A DNA stretch of 59,987 nucleotides from an uncultured Gammaproteobacteria bacterium (GTDB lineage: Bacteria; Pseudomonadota; Gammaproteobacteria; Arenicellales; JAANXG01), in NCBI GenBank assembly GCA_947259705.1, contig CAMYNL010000022.1, positions 1 through 59,987 on the forward strand. Direction: 5' to 3'. The notes under the pieces are model-generated. The model searched no databases. It was given only the letters and a program-made list of their open reading frames with translations, and was not told the DNA's origin. This document shows positions 27,311-38,542 of the stretch, one piece after another; position 1 is the stretch's first letter, and each line of letters opens with the position of its first letter. Both the position numbers and the translations under genes were made by a program.

Positions 27311-29219
27311 AATGAATTCTATCTTGAAGAAACTGGCTGGCCACTTACGCACCGTGCGGTACCGCTGGTGGGTGCTGGCCCACGACCTGGTGATGATCCC
27401 GTTGGCGTGGCTGACCGCGTACTGGCTGCGGTACAACCTGAGCGAGATCCCCGAAGAGTTTTTGCGTCAGGCGTGGCTGCTGCTGCCAATTGTTGTATTC
27501 GTACAGGGAGTAACCCTGCTGATGTTCGGTGCCCATCGCGGTGTATGGCGTTTCACCTCGATATCTGATCTGGTCCGGTTGCTCAAGGCCATAGTCACGG
27601 GCACCGTGCTGGTGGCCCTGGCGATTTTCCTTTACAACAACCTGCAGTATGTACCGCGGTCCGTATTTTTCATGTACGGGCTTCTTCTGACGTCGCTGCT
27701 TTGCGGCTCCCGTGTGATTTATCGTCTTGTGAAGGATCAGCACTTCAGCACGAAGATCGAGAAGAAAGCGTTGATAGTGGGCGCGGGGGCCGCGGGGGAG
27801 CAGGTGGTCAGGGACCTGCGTCGAAACACCCCGCGGATCTACGACCCCGTCGCATTCGTCGATGACGATCCGAAGAAGATTGATAAGGACATCCACGGAG
27901 TGCGCGTTGCGGCTGGCTGTGATGCGATCGCAGAACTCTGCGAACGCTGGAACATCGATCTCATACTGATTGCCGTTCCCAGCGCAACGGACAAACAGAT
28001 GCAGCGTATCGTCAATAACTGCGAGAAGTCGGGCGTGGAGTACAGGACCCTGCCGACAGTCCACGACGTGGTCAGTGGACACGTCGGCATGAAAGATCTC
28101 CGTGAGGTTCGGATCGATGACCTCCTTGGTCGTGATCCGGTCTCCCTCAGCTGGCAACGAATTCGAAGCAGCCTGAAGGACAAGCGGGTGCTGGTAACGG
28201 GTTGCGGAGGTTCCATCGGTAGCGAATTATGCCGGCAACTCGCGAAAGTCGGACCCGCCGAACTGATCATGTTTGACCAGAGCGAATACAATCTTTACCT
28301 CATTGAACGCGAGATCCGAGAAGCGCATCCGGACCTCGATCTGTCGGTTATCCTCGGTGACATATGCGACCAGGCCGCCGTGACGAAGCTCTTCAAGGAT
28401 TGCCGGCCCCAGATGGTATTCCATGCCGCAGCATACAAACACGTTCCAATGCTGGAAGGACAACTGAGGGAAGGATTGAAGAATAATGTGATCGGCACCA
28501 ATACCGTTGCCCGGGCCGCGCACGACTTCGGCTGTGCAACATTTGTGTTGATTTCCACGGACAAGGCGGTCAATCCCAGTAGCCTCATGGGTGCCTGCAA
28601 ACGTGTAGCAGAGATATTGTGCCAGGCGCTGAATTCACAGTCCTCAACGTCTTTCGTCACGGTAAGGTTCGGCAACGTGCTGGGTTCGACTGGCAGCGTG
28701 GTCCCACTGTTTCGCAAACAGATTGCCGCCGGAGGTCCCGTTACGGTCACACATCCCGATGTCACCCGTTATTTCATGACAACCGCCGAGGCCACCCAGT
28801 TGATTCTCGAGGCCAGCACTGTCGGAAACGGGGGCGAGATATTCGTTCTTGATATGGGTGACCCCATCAAGGTTGCATTTCTAGCCCAACAGATGATCAA
28901 GTTGTCCGGAAAACATCCTGGCGGTGATATCGACATTGTCTACACGGGTCTGCGGCCCGGCGAGAAGTTACATGAAGAACTGTTCTACCCGGAGGAGCGC
29001 CTGAGCCAGACGGATCATGACAAGATACTTCTTGCGGCGAACCGCGAGGTGGAGTGGAAGGTGGTGGTCCCCATCGTGGAACGCATGAAGTTTGCGGTCG
29101 ATGAATTCGACGAAGTTGCGCTGGCCAATCTGTTGCAACATCTGGTGCCTGAGCTTCGGGCCGATGTTGCGGGGTTTCAGCCACAGGTGGGTGACATACC
29201 GGATGCCGGCATCGGTTGA
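27300..29219 (+). CDS. wbpM: UDP-GlcNAc 4,6-dehydratase, membrane type (WbpM/PglF-like)
   Basis: A 639-residue protein. About four N-terminal membrane spans are followed by a first nucleotide-binding-like domain (IVGAGAAGEQVVRDL) and then the catalytic SDR domain (VTGCGGSIGSELCRQL). The active-site segment is STDKAVNPSSLMGACKR, with Met in place of the usual Tyr of YxxxK, which is the norm for this large dehydratase class. It converts UDP-GlcNAc to the 4-keto-6-deoxy sugar, which the adjacent SDR would reduce and the WbpL-like enzyme would use. It overlaps wbpL by 11 bases; a second ATG at 27312 is possible. The end shares TTGA with manC. Confidence 0.93.
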   Translation: MSPEMNSILKKLAGHLRTVRYRWWVLAHDLVMIPLAWLTAYWLRYNLSEIPEEFLRQAWLLLPIVVFVQGVTLLMFGAHRGVWRFTSISDLVRLLKAIVTGTVLVALAIFLYNNLQYVPRSVFFMYGLLLTSLLCGSRVIYRLVKDQHFSTKIEKKALIVGAGAAGEQVVRDLRRNTPRIYDPVAFVDDDPKKIDKDIHGVRVAAGCDAIAELCERWNIDLILIAVPSATDKQMQRIVNNCEKSGVEYRTLPTVHDVVSGHVGMKDLREVRIDDLLGRDPVSLSWQRIRSSLKDKRVLVTGCGGSIGSELCRQLAKVGPAELIMFDQSEYNLYLIEREIREAHPDLDLSVILGDICDQAAVTKLFKDCRPQMVFHAAAYKHVPMLEGQLREGLKNNVIGTNTVARAAHDFGCATFVLISTDKAVNPSSLMGACKRVAEILCQALNSQSSTSFVTVRFGNVLGSTGSVVPLFRKQIAAGGPVTVTHPDVTRYFMTTAEATQLILEASTVGNGGEIFVLDMGDPIKVAFLAQQMIKLSGKHPGGDIDIVYTGLRPGEKLHEELFYPEERLSQTDHDKILLAANREVEWKVVVPIVERMKFAVDEFDEVALANLLQHLVPELRADVAGFQPQVGDIPDAGIG

Positions 29220-30646
29220 CTGAGCGGCGCATGCTGATACCTGTCATCCTTTCGGGGGGTTCCGGGACGCGGTTATGGCCGTTGTCGCGTAAACTGTATC
29301 CAAAACAGTTCCATCGGCTTTACGGTGACCATTCCCTGATTCAACAGACTTGCCTGCGAGCTCAACGGGCGACAGGTGAGGGCGCGTTTATCGTCGTGGC
29401 TAACCACGAACACCGTTTCCTGGTGCGGGAGCAACTCGTTGAATGCGGCATTGAGCATGCGGATGTCATACTCGAGCCGTGCCCGCGTAATACCGCCCCT
29501 GCGGTGACGCTCGCCGCATTGCGTGCTCAGGCCGCGGACCCGGAGGCAGTGATCGCGGTAATGCCTTCCGACCATATGATTACCGATGATGATGCCTTTT
29601 CACTCGCCATCAACTCCGCCAGACATTGGGCGGAGCAGGGATATCTGGTGACGTTCGGAGTGACGCCGACAGGGCCCGAACCAGGGTATGGATATATCGA
29701 GCGCGGCGCGGACCTGGAGGGCGATGGCTCGGTATACTCGGTATCACGTTTCGTAGAGAAACCCGGCACAGGGCGTGCGGCCAAGATGCTGATGTCGGGA
29801 AATTTTTACTGGAACAGCGGTATTTTTGTGTTCAAGGCTGCGGTTTATCTGACGGAACTGATGAGCTTGTGCCCGGATGTCTATGCCGCGTGTCAGAGTG
29901 CGATGAAAACCGCGGATCGTAACCACGGGTTCCTGGTTATTCAGCAAGAGTCATTCGCGGCTGCGCCAAGCGAGTCAGTGGACTATGGAATCATGGAGCG
30001 AACTGAGAAGGCGGTGGTTCTCCCCTACAGCAGTGGCTGGAGCGATATCGGGTCCTGGACAGGACTGGCGGACACCGCGATCCCTGGCGACAATGACAAC
30101 GTCGCGGTAGGAGATGTGCAGCTCGAAGATACTCAAAACAGCTATGTTTATGCGGGAAGTCGCCTGGTGACCGTTATCGGGGTCAAGGACATGGTCATCG
30201 TAGAGACCGGCGATGCGGTGCTGGTCACCAGTCGGGGCCGAGATCAGGATGTGAAAATGATGGTGGACCGCCTGGCCGGGGAACAACGACCGGAAGTGGA
30301 GCAGCATAGGCGAGTCCACAGGCCATGGGGATCTTTCGAGTCGCTGGACTGCGGGGATCAGTTCCAGGTGAAGCGCCTGATAATCAAACCTGGGGCGTCA
30401 ATTTCACTTCAATTGCATAATCATCGTTCCGAGCACTGGGTGGTTGTAAAAGGAAAAGCCACGGTTACGAGGGGCGACGATAATTTTGTCCTTGCCGCAA
30501 ATGAGTCGACGTACATCCCGGCCAACACAGTACATAAACTGCAGAACACGAGTGAGACTGAAGTAGAAATCATCGAGGTCCAGACCGGTGACTATCTGGG
30601 TGAAGACGATATAGTGCGATTCGGTGACCAGTATGGACGAGACTGA
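29216..30646 (+). CDS. manC: Mannose-1-phosphate guanylyltransferase / mannose-6-phosphate isomerase
   Basis: A 476-residue bifunctional enzyme. The N-terminal nucleotidyltransferase has ILSGGSGTRLWPLSRKLYPK and FVEKP. The C-terminal cupin has RPWGSFESL, KPGASISLQLHNHRSEHW and VHKLQN, the metal-binding isomerase domain. It makes GDP-mannose from fructose-6-phosphate products for mannose or GDP-derived sugars. No manB, gmd or rmd lies in the window. The start is TTG 29216 (TTGA with the previous stop) or ATG 29231, which begins MLIPVILSGG; the latter matches the family N-terminus better. Its 3' end overlaps the hpt start by 14 bases, linking the glycan operon to purine salvage genes. Confidence 0.93.
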   Translation: MTERRMLIPVILSGGSGTRLWPLSRKLYPKQFHRLYGDHSLIQQTCLRAQRATGEGAFIVVANHEHRFLVREQLVECGIEHADVILEPCPRNTAPAVTLAALRAQAADPEAVIAVMPSDHMITDDDAFSLAINSARHWAEQGYLVTFGVTPTGPEPGYGYIERGADLEGDGSVYSVSRFVEKPGTGRAAKMLMSGNFYWNSGIFVFKAAVYLTELMSLCPDVYAACQSAMKTADRNHGFLVIQQESFAAAPSESVDYGIMERTEKAVVLPYSSGWSDIGSWTGLADTAIPGDNDNVAVGDVQLEDTQNSYVYAGSRLVTVIGVKDMVIVETGDAVLVTSRGRDQDVKMMVDRLAGEQRPEVEQHRRVHRPWGSFESLDCGDQFQVKRLIIKPGASISLQLHNHRSEHWVVVKGKATVTRGDDNFVLAANESTYIPANTVHKLQNTSETEVEIIEVQTGDYLGEDDIVRFGDQYGRD

Positions 30647-31199
30647 TACCTGCGACACCGCGGAGGATCTTGTTCGTATCAGGCGCTGCGCGGATCTCAT
30701 TTATACGAACGAGGAAGTCGAGGCCGCGTATGATCGTTTGGCGTCCGACATCAACAATGAACTTGCCGAGCGGGACCCGCTGGTTTGCTGTGTTCTGCTG
30801 GGTGGTATTGTGCCTACGGGGCACCTGCTCACCCGATTTACGTTCCTCTGCGAAGTTGGTTATCTCCACGCTACTCGATACCGGGGCGCAACGTCCGGGG
30901 GCGATCTGCACTGGTTGGCAAAACCGTTCGGGGATCTGGAGGGTCGCACGGTGCTGGTGATCGACGACATCCTCGATGAAGGTAATACCCTGGCGGCGAT
31001 CGAGGGCATGCTCCGCAATGCGGGGGCGACCGTGGTCTACAAGGCGGTACTGACGAGAAAGCGTCGTCGCCGGCCGCCGGTTACCGACGCGCATTTCGTC
31101 GGGCTGGAGGTGCCGGACCGTTACGTCTTCGGCTGCGGTATGGATTATCATGGCTACTGGCGTAACCTGCCGGAGATCCATGCGGTAAATCTCACCTAA
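30633..31199 (+). CDS. hpt: Hypoxanthine-guanine phosphoribosyltransferase
   Basis: A 188-residue type I phosphoribosyltransferase. The PRPP-binding loop is VLVIDDILDEGNTL, with CVLLGGIVPTGHLL upstream and the base-binding region RYVFGCGMDYHGYWRNLPEI at the end. It makes IMP or GMP from hypoxanthine or guanine. The start ATG overlaps manC by 14 bases; a GTG lies nine bases earlier. Its stop overlaps the ATG of the methylthioinosine phosphorylase (TAATG), whose product is hypoxanthine, so the pair would carry MTI to IMP. Confidence 0.93.
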   Translation: MDETDTCDTAEDLVRIRRCADLIYTNEEVEAAYDRLASDINNELAERDPLVCCVLLGGIVPTGHLLTRFTFLCEVGYLHATRYRGATSGGDLHWLAKPFGDLEGRTVLVIDDILDEGNTLAAIEGMLRNAGATVVYKAVLTRKRRRRPPVTDAHFVGLEVPDRYVFGCGMDYHGYWRNLPEIHAVNLT

Positions 31200-31975
31200 T
31201 GTCACGTATTGCCATCATAGGCGGAACCGGTTTTTCCAGCTTCGAAGGCATTGACTGGAAGTCACGAGTCGATACTTCGACCCCTTACGGTACGACATCG
31301 AGTCCAGTGATGAGTGGGGCGCTGCGGGGAATCAATGTCCTGTTCCTGGCCCGGCATGGGGAACATCACACCATCGCGCCGCACCGTATCAATTATCGCG
31401 CAAACCTGTGGGCACTGAAGGAGCAGGGCGCCAGGGTCGTGCTGGCGCTCGCGGCCGTGGGAGGTATTCAGGACGAGTACGCGCCCGGAGTCGTCGTACT
31501 GCCCGACCAGATTATCGATTACACATATGGTCGCGAGCATTGTTTCGCGGAGACCGGAGATGAGGTGGTGCATGTAGAATTCACTCGGCCCTACTGTGAA
31601 GAATTGCGCTCGGTGTTGAACGGAGTCGCCGAAGCGGTCGGTGTTCCGCTGATCAATGGCGGGGTCTATGCGGCCACACAGGGGCCACGGCTGGAGTCCG
31701 CCGCTGAAGTGAACAGAATGGAAGGTGACGGCGCCAATATAATCGGGATGACGGGAATGCCGGAAGCGGCCTTGGCGCGCGAACTGGGGCTGTGCTACGC
31801 GAGTCTTGCGATCGTCGTAAACTTCGCAGCCGGGCGGGGTGGGGAGACCATTACCGGCGAGGATATGCAATCGGCCTTCGCAACCGGTGCCGACAACGCC
31901 TACCGCATTCTTAATTCGGCGGTCCCGAGGTTGGTGGATCTTGGGTTCTCACTACCGGTGCCGCTCCGTCTGTAA
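31199..31975 (+). CDS. S-methyl-5'-thioinosine phosphorylase
   Basis: A 258-residue member of the MTA/PNP phosphorylase family. Landmarks are AIIGGTGFSS for phosphate binding, RHGEHHTIAPHRINYRAN, YAATQGPRLESAAEV and NIIGMTGMPEAALARELG. Proteins of this subgroup in Pseudomonas (PA3004) were shown to prefer methylthioinosine over methylthioadenosine. That the gene abuts hpt and lies next to csiV and mfd, as in Pseudomonas, supports the same assignment. It starts in TAATG with hpt. Its last 65 bases overlap the convergent csiV gene on the other strand. Confidence 0.9.
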   Translation: MSRIAIIGGTGFSSFEGIDWKSRVDTSTPYGTTSSPVMSGALRGINVLFLARHGEHHTIAPHRINYRANLWALKEQGARVVLALAAVGGIQDEYAPGVVVLPDQIIDYTYGREHCFAETGDEVVHVEFTRPYCEELRSVLNGVAEAVGVPLINGGVYAATQGPRLESAAEVNRMEGDGANIIGMTGMPEAALARELGLCYASLAIVVNFAAGRGGETITGEDMQSAFATGADNAYRILNSAVPRLVDLGFSLPVPLRL

Positions 31976-32720
31976 CCGGTGAGGCTTGACCCTTCGACTG
32001 ACCGGGTTCCACCCGGCTCACGCGCACCAGGACGCCGAAATAAGGGTGATCGAAATAGTGGACCTCATTGAGCCTGACGCGTCGCGTTTCTGTGATCCGA
32101 TATTCGAAATCCACCGGGTTCACCAGCGAACCCGGGTCGCTGGCCATTGCCGTGGGTATGCGCGCAGCAACGTCGACTTCGATGAACAATAGACGTTGTT
32201 CGTACATCTTGACGCTACCTGTCACCGGGGCCGGGGGCGGATAAACCATCGCTGTTTCCAAGTTGGCGGTCAGCGCCGGGTTTATCCCCATGGGGACTGG
32301 TATGGCGTTAGATCTGTCGCGCATCGGCTGGGTCCATGCGCGGCGGATGAGGACCTCGTAACGCCCACTGCTTTCCAGTTTTGCAAGGACATGAACCATA
32401 TGGACCAGGTTCGGTTGGTCAATGATGGGCTGGCCGGGTATACCCGGCGAATCCCCCGTATCGGCGGGCATCTCGATTGATGGGATGGCGCCCCCGGGTC
32501 CCGGGAACGCAGTCGCGTGCCCCGGTGTTGGTGCCTCCGGCGGCAGGGCGAAGCTTTTTTCCCACAACTCTCCGTCGGAGGAATCCGGCCCGAGATTCTT
32601 GAAGATGACCACCTCAACCAAGTATCGGCGCTCGGTATCTGGCGACGCATTCGCGGGCAAGCAAAGCGAAGCGGCGAGCAAATAGAAAAAGCATATGCGT
32701 ACGTAGTTGCGCATGATCAT
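31911..32720 (-). CDS. csiV: CsiV-family periplasmic protein
   Basis: A 269-residue protein with an N-terminal signal peptide (RICFFYLLAASLCLPANA, cleavage likely after ANA). The mature part opens RRYLVEVVIFKNL, the hallmark of the CsiV family, and continues with a proline-rich middle and a beta-rich end (DFEYRITETRRVRLNEVHYF). In Vibrio cholerae CsiV binds peptidoglycan and supports PBP1A. The gene lies beside mfd and the MTI phosphorylase, as in Pseudomonas. Two ATGs, at residues 1 and 3, are both possible. It converges on and overlaps the phosphorylase by 65 bases and diverges from def. Confidence 0.85.
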   Translation of the reverse strand: MIMRNYVRICFFYLLAASLCLPANASPDTERRYLVEVVIFKNLGPDSSDGELWEKSFALPPEAPTPGHATAFPGPGGAIPSIEMPADTGDSPGIPGQPIIDQPNLVHMVHVLAKLESSGRYEVLIRRAWTQPMRDRSNAIPVPMGINPALTANLETAMVYPPPAPVTGSVKMYEQRLLFIEVDVAARIPTAMASDPGSLVNPVDFEYRITETRRVRLNEVHYFDHPYFGVLVRVSRVEPGQSKGQASPVTDGAAPVVRTQDPPTSGPPN

Positions 32721-32786
32721 GAGCTACCGGAGCTTGATGATGAAAGTGACAATATTAGCAATTAAATCAAGTGTGAGACATCTTTA

Positions 32787-33335
32787 GTGGCGGTGCGGCC
32801 GGTGTTGAAGATGGGGGATCCCCTGCTGCTGCGAAAGGCCGAGCCGGTATCGGCGTTCGATACCGACGATCTACGCTCCCTGATCAGCGACATGTTCGAT
32901 ACTATGGAAGCGGCCAATGGTGCCGGACTCGCCGCTCCACAGATTGGCGTATCGTCGCGGGTTGTGATTTTCGGACTCGACGCCAATCCACGTTACCCGG
33001 ATGCGGAGCCCGTCCCCACCACGGTGTTGATCAATCCTCGAATTCAGGTGCTGGGAGACGAGATCGAAGACGGGTGGGAAGGTTGTTTGAGCGTACCGGG
33101 TCTGCGTGGTCTGGTGCCGCGCGCCAGTCACATCCGCTATCAAGGATTCGACCCGACCGGTCGGCGGATCGACAGAGAGGTTGCTGGTTTCCACGCGCGC
33201 GTGGTGCAGCATGAATGCGATCACCTGGACGGAATTCTGTATCCCATGCGCATCCGCGACATGCGTCAGTTCGGCTTTGAGAACGTGCTGTTTCCGGAGT
33301 TTGCGCCGGAACCGGAGAGGTCTGAAAGTAGCTGA
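32787..33335 (+). CDS. def: Peptide deformylase
   Basis: A 182-residue metalloenzyme that removes the N-formyl group from new proteins. All three signature motifs are present: [16 protein letters not shown] (metal ligand Cys100) and QHECDHLDG (His142, Glu143, His146). The start is GTG. The 66 bases between it and the divergent csiV are AT-rich and must hold its promoter; I see no strong -35/-10 pair. The last 70 bases overlap the end of mfd on the opposite strand. Deformylase genes more often sit with fmt, so this may be a second copy of the genome. Confidence 0.95.
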   Translation: MAVRPVLKMGDPLLLRKAEPVSAFDTDDLRSLISDMFDTMEAANGAGLAAPQIGVSSRVVIFGLDANPRYPDAEPVPTTVLINPRIQVLGDEIEDGWEGCLSVPGLRGLVPRASHIRYQGFDPTGRRIDREVAGFHARVVQHECDHLDGILYPMRIRDMRQFGFENVLFPEFAPEPERSESS

Positions 33336-36300
33336 CGAAGGACCGTCAAACGGCTCTCTGCGTCCGGCATGTCCTGGCGCAGGAGCAGCGTCTGGGGGCC
33401 TTGCATGCGATAGCGTTCGGGTAATAACTCAATGAGTCGGATGACGATCAGCGGGTCAATGTCGGCGCCCTCGGCGAAGAAGATTCGTCCGCCCTTATGG
33501 GCCAGGTCGATTCGCTCGATGCCCAGCGGCGCCGCGGCAAGTCGCATTTCGGCCAGGCGAAACAGGGTCCTGGTGGCATCCGGAAGCAGACCGAAGCGGT
33601 CAACGGTTTCTGCTTGAATCTCCTGCAGCTCCGCGGTGCTAGCGGCGTTGGTAATCCGCTTGTACATCACCAGGCGCTGGTGGACGTCGGGAAGATAGGA
33701 TTCCGGTAACAGGGCAGGTACATGCAGATCTATCTCCGCCCTGGGTCGCGAAGTTTCGGTTGTGGCGCCCCCTTCCCGCTGCGCCTTGATGCTGGCGATG
33801 GCCCGGTTCAGAAAATCCGTGTACATGGTGAAGCCGATTTCGTCAATCATACCGCTCTGGGCCTCGCCCAGCAGTTCACCCGCACCGCGAATCTCTAGGT
33901 CATGGGAGGCCAACGCGAATCCTGCACCGAGGTCCTCGAGAGACTCGATAGCCTGCAGACGTTTGAGGGCATCTCCCGCCAGGGCTCCGCGCGGCGGCAC
34001 GAGCAGATATGCGTACGCCTGGTGATGGGAACGGCCCACCCGGCCTCGCAGTTGGTGTAACTGGGCAAGACCGAAACGGTCGGCGCGATTGATGATGATG
34101 GTATTCGCGGTCGGAACGTCAATGCCGCTCTCGATGATGGTTGTGCACAGGAGCAGCGAAAAACGCTGGTGGTAGAAATCTCTCATAATCGCTTCCAGTT
34201 GCCGCTCCGGCATTTGCCCGTGAGCGGTATGGATTTCGATCTCCGGCAGCAACGCCTGGAGTTCCGAGTGCAGCTTGTCAATGGTGCGTACTTCGTTGTG
34301 GAGATAGTAGATCTGTCCGCCGCGGCGAGTCTCCCTCAGGCAGGCCTCTCGAATGACCGCTGGGTTCCGCTCACGGATGAAGGTTTTGATTGAAAGGCGA
34401 GCCCGCGGTGGTGTCGCGATGATCGAAATGTCCCGCAGCCCGGACAGTGCACCATTAAGGGTGCGCGGGATTGGGGTGGCGGTCAACGTCAGTATGTCAA
34501 CCTGACTTCGCAGCCGCTTAAGGCGTTCTTTTTGTCTCACGCCGAAACGATGTTCCTCGTCGATAATCAGCAGACCGAGATGCCTGAACTTAACATCCGA
34601 TTGCAGCAGCCGATGGGTACCGATGATGATATCGACCTTTCCCGACGACAGGCCGGACAGCGCGTTTTCGATCTGCGTGGACGTACGAAACCGTGACAAC
34701 AACTCGACTGTAACGGGGAAATCTGCGAAACGGTCACGAAAGGTTTCAAAGTGCTGCTGCGCCAGTAGGGTGGTAGGCACCAATATGACAACCTGCGCGC
34801 CGCCATTTACGGCAAGGAACGCCGCGCGCAAGGCGATCTCTGTCTTACCGAACCCGACATCGCCACACACCAGACGATCCATGGGCTTGTCGGACGCCAT
34901 ATCGGTCAGAACATCGTGGATTACCTGGTCCTGGTCTGGGGTCTCCTCGAACGGAAAGTCTGCGGCAAAGGCCGCAAAAGTCTCGTCGGGGGCCGGAAAC
35001 GAATGTCCCGAACGCGCACCGCGCAAGGCCTGTATCTCGAGCAGCTCGGTGGCCACGTCGTAAGCCTTATCCTTGGCGCGCTGTTTGGCCCTCAGCCACT
35101 GCTCGCTTCCCAGCTTGTGAAGCGGAGCCGCTTCAGGATGGGCGCCCACGTAACGGCTGACCATGTCCAGTGACAGTACTGGGATGTAGAGCTTGTCGCC
35201 GTCCTGGTACTCTATGGTGAGAAACTCGCCTTCGCTATCGTCAACCGACAGGATTTTGAGACCGCGATAACGGCCGACCCCATGGTCTTCATGTACGATC
35301 GGGTCTCCCACGTTCAGTTCGGCCAGTGACTTGATGATTGCTTCCGGGTCACGACCGGCCGCACTGCGGCGCCGACGCTGGAACACGCGCTCGCCGTAGA
35401 GCTGGCTTTCAGTGATTACCGTTAGGTCGGGAGTTTCTATGCGCATTCCCTGCTCGAGTTCCGCCACGCAAAGTCCCAGGCGTTCACTGCCGGACTCGAA
35501 CGAGGACCAGGAAGTCAAGATGTTCGCGCTGATGCCGTGTTCGCGAAGTACGCCCTGCAGTACCTCCCGATGACCGGTCGTTTCCGCCACCAGGAGGGTG
35601 CGCCCAGGATTTTGACGTATGAATCCGATCAGCGATTCGTAAGGCGATTCGGCCTTGGTATTTACCGCGAGATCCGGCAACGATCGGGAATTGAAGGTAG
35701 CGACACCGATTTTCCCGACCTCGGCGCTGGCCAGGGCGGATACCTGCACGCGCGGGAACCTTTCCAGATTGGCGATGGCCTGCTTGGGGTCAAGGTAGAG
35801 GGCATCAGGGGGTAGAACCGGGTTGTCACTATTGGCGCCTGCCAGTTCGAACCGATCCCGAGTCTCGGCGAACACCCGATCCATCGCTTCGCCGCAACCA
35901 TCGTCGAGAATGAAGAGGGTCTTGGGTGGCAGATAATCAAAAAATGTCTCGGTATGCTCGAAGAAAAGGGGCAAGTAGAATTCAATGCCTGCCGGTGTCA
36001 CGCCGGCACTTACGTTGCGATAAACGGACGATTTCTGAGGATCTCCTTCGAATCGAGAACGAAACGACTGCCGGAAATGACGGATACCCGGTTCATCCGT
36101 GGGGAACTCCCGGGCTGGCAGCAACTGCAGTCGCTCAACCTTGTCCACCGAACGCTGCGACTCGGGATCGAAGTAACGGATCGATTCGATTTCATCGCCG
36201 AATAGATCTAGACGAATTGGTGTCTTCTGGCCCATCGGAAAGATGTCAATCAAGCCGCCGCGCACGCTGTACTCGCCGGGAGTGAGCACCTGACTCACCG

Positions 36301-36781
36301 CCTGGTACCCTACGGACTGCAACCGGTCGCGCAGCCGGGCGATGTCCAGGCTGTCCCCGATCGACAGGGTGAAACTGCGACCCTCTACGAATTCCGCGGG
36401 AACAAGCCGCTGCATCAGGCTGCCGACCGGTACGATTACGATACCGGCATGCAGCCGGGGCAGGCGGTGCAGTGTGAGCAGCCGCTGCGATATGATGTCC
36501 TGGTGCGGCGAAAAATTGTCATAAGGCAGGCATTCCCAGTCCGGAAAAGGGAATAGAGGGACCTGCGCGGTATTACCATAGAACCTAACCTGGGACTCGA
36601 GACGCTGAACCCCGCGCGCATCGGCCGCTACCGCCACCACCAGCCCGGCGGTTTCCGCGGCCCTGGCAATGGCCAGGCCCAGACTGCTGCCGTAAAGCCT
36701 TTGCCACAGCACGTAACGGGTGTTGCCGGCGGGCAGCGGCGGGGTCAGGGGCGTTGTACGATGTGGGGCGATGGATGCCAC
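33266..36781 (-). CDS. mfd: Transcription-repair coupling factor
   Basis: An 1171-residue protein, about the size of E. coli Mfd (1148). The UvrB-like N-terminal domains are followed by the RNA-polymerase-interacting region and the translocase motor with Walker [10 protein letters not shown] (about 637) and DEEHRFG (about 740). [10 protein letters not shown] and [15 protein letters not shown] are further helicase motifs, and a C-terminal regulatory domain follows. It displaces RNA polymerase stalled at DNA lesions and recruits UvrA. The tail overlaps the end of the convergent def gene by 70 bases. The start ATG is in a G+C-rich stretch without an obvious ribosome site. Confidence 0.97.
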   Translation of the reverse strand: MASIAPHRTTPLTPPLPAGNTRYVLWQRLYGSSLGLAIARAAETAGLVVAVAADARGVQRLESQVRFYGNTAQVPLFPFPDWECLPYDNFSPHQDIISQRLLTLHRLPRLHAGIVIVPVGSLMQRLVPAEFVEGRSFTLSIGDSLDIARLRDRLQSVGYQAVSQVLTPGEYSVRGGLIDIFPMGQKTPIRLDLFGDEIESIRYFDPESQRSVDKVERLQLLPAREFPTDEPGIRHFRQSFRSRFEGDPQKSSVYRNVSAGVTPAGIEFYLPLFFEHTETFFDYLPPKTLFILDDGCGEAMDRVFAETRDRFELAGANSDNPVLPPDALYLDPKQAIANLERFPRVQVSALASAEVGKIGVATFNSRSLPDLAVNTKAESPYESLIGFIRQNPGRTLLVAETTGHREVLQGVLREHGISANILTSWSSFESGSERLGLCVAELEQGMRIETPDLTVITESQLYGERVFQRRRRSAAGRDPEAIIKSLAELNVGDPIVHEDHGVGRYRGLKILSVDDSEGEFLTIEYQDGDKLYIPVLSLDMVSRYVGAHPEAAPLHKLGSEQWLRAKQRAKDKAYDVATELLEIQALRGARSGHSFPAPDETFAAFAADFPFEETPDQDQVIHDVLTDMASDKPMDRLVCGDVGFGKTEIALRAAFLAVNGGAQVVILVPTTLLAQQHFETFRDRFADFPVTVELLSRFRTSTQIENALSGLSSGKVDIIIGTHRLLQSDVKFRHLGLLIIDEEHRFGVRQKERLKRLRSQVDILTLTATPIPRTLNGALSGLRDISIIATPPRARLSIKTFIRERNPAVIREACLRETRRGGQIYYLHNEVRTIDKLHSELQALLPEIEIHTAHGQMPERQLEAIMRDFYHQRFSLLLCTTIIESGIDVPTANTIIINRADRFGLAQLHQLRGRVGRSHHQAYAYLLVPPRGALAGDALKRLQAIESLEDLGAGFALASHDLEIRGAGELLGEAQSGMIDEIGFTMYTDFLNRAIASIKAQREGGATTETSRPRAEIDLHVPALLPESYLPDVHQRLVMYKRITNAASTAELQEIQAETVDRFGLLPDATRTLFRLAEMRLAAAPLGIERIDLAHKGGRIFFAEGADIDPLIVIRLIELLPERYRMQGPQTLLLRQDMPDAESRLTVLRQLLSDLSGSGANSGNSTFSKPN

Positions 36782-36856
36782 TGCGTATCGGCGGTTACAA
36801 CCGGGGCGCGCATTGTAACCGCCTGCGTGCGAGGCGCAACCCCCGTCCGGCGGTCG

Positions 36857-37387
36857 TCAGCGCAGGGTGCGCTTCAACAGCACGTAGACGGCACCCGTGC
36901 CCCCATCTACGGGTCGTGCCGACGCGAAAGCGAGGACTTCGTCGCGCTGGCTGAGCCAGCGGTATATCTTGGCCTTCAGGACCGGTTTCTTCCCCGGGGA
37001 GCGCAATCCCTTGCCATGAATTATCCGAACGCAGGTCTGGTTCAAGCGCCGCGACTCCGGCAGAAAGCGCGCCAGTGCCTCGCGGGCGGCTCCAGCGGTA
37101 TGTCCATGCAAGTCCAGCTCGGCGGTTACGGCGAATTCACCGCGACGCAGTCGCCGCAGAGTGGAGCGGCGCAGTCCCGGGCGCGCGTACACAAGCTCGT
37201 CGCCGGTCTCGATAGTATCCGGGTCCACGGCATCCGTAAGCAACATGTCGATCACTTCCGCCGCATCTCGCTGCGTCTGATGCGGGACCGGCCGCGGACG
37301 CGGTCGATTTACCGCCACCTTGTCCTGAGGCACCGGGCGGACTCCCTCCATCTCGGCGCGAAAGAGATCCAGGTCGTCGTCGTTCAC
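36857..37387 (-). CDS. smrA: Smr-domain protein
   Basis: A 176-residue protein. An N-terminal low-order region rich in Pro and Arg (NRPRPRPVPHQ) is followed by a C-terminal Smr domain with ELDLHGHTAGAAREAL and RIIHGKGLRS, the conserved LDLHG and HGKG motifs, ending AVYVLLKR. Smr proteins nick DNA or, in other members, cleave RNA on stalled ribosomes, so the role is open. It lies four bases downstream of trxB on the same strand, suggesting one transcript. Confidence 0.9.
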   Translation of the reverse strand: MNDDDLDLFRAEMEGVRPVPQDKVAVNRPRPRPVPHQTQRDAAEVIDMLLTDAVDPDTIETGDELVYARPGLRRSTLRRLRRGEFAVTAELDLHGHTAGAAREALARFLPESRRLNQTCVRIIHGKGLRSPGKKPVLKAKIYRWLSQRDEVLAFASARPVDGGTGAVYVLLKRTLR

Positions 37388-37391
37388 CTTT

Positions 37392-38360
<969 letters not shown>

Positions 38361-38423
38361 CTACCAGGCTGGGCCACCGCGGGTTGACCGAGGTGGGACA
38401 CGACAAAATACACTGATGAACCG

Positions 38424-38429
38424 ATTATA
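38424..38429 (-). promoter_or_regulatory. Candidate -10 box of trxB
   Basis: Read on the minus strand this is TATAAT, a perfect sigma-70 -10 hexamer, about 70 bases before the trxB ATG. No good -35 lies at 17 bases, so the call is tentative. Confidence 0.35.
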
Positions 38430-38477
38430 TTACTTCAACGGCTTCGACTGGGGCAAAAGCCGCTATATTCAACGAGT

Positions 38478-38491
38478 TTGGGCATGCCCAA
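38478..38491. promoter_or_regulatory. 14-bp perfect palindrome between trxB and ftsK
   Basis: TTGGGCATGCCCAA is a perfect palindrome without spacer, 50 bases before ftsK and 123 before trxB in the divergent promoter region. Its position fits an operator for a dimeric regulator, but I do not know the motif. Confidence 0.4.
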
Positions 38492-38542
38492 GTCCCGGCG
38501 AATTCGTTAAACTGAACAATTGATGTTCCAGCACAGTCACAG

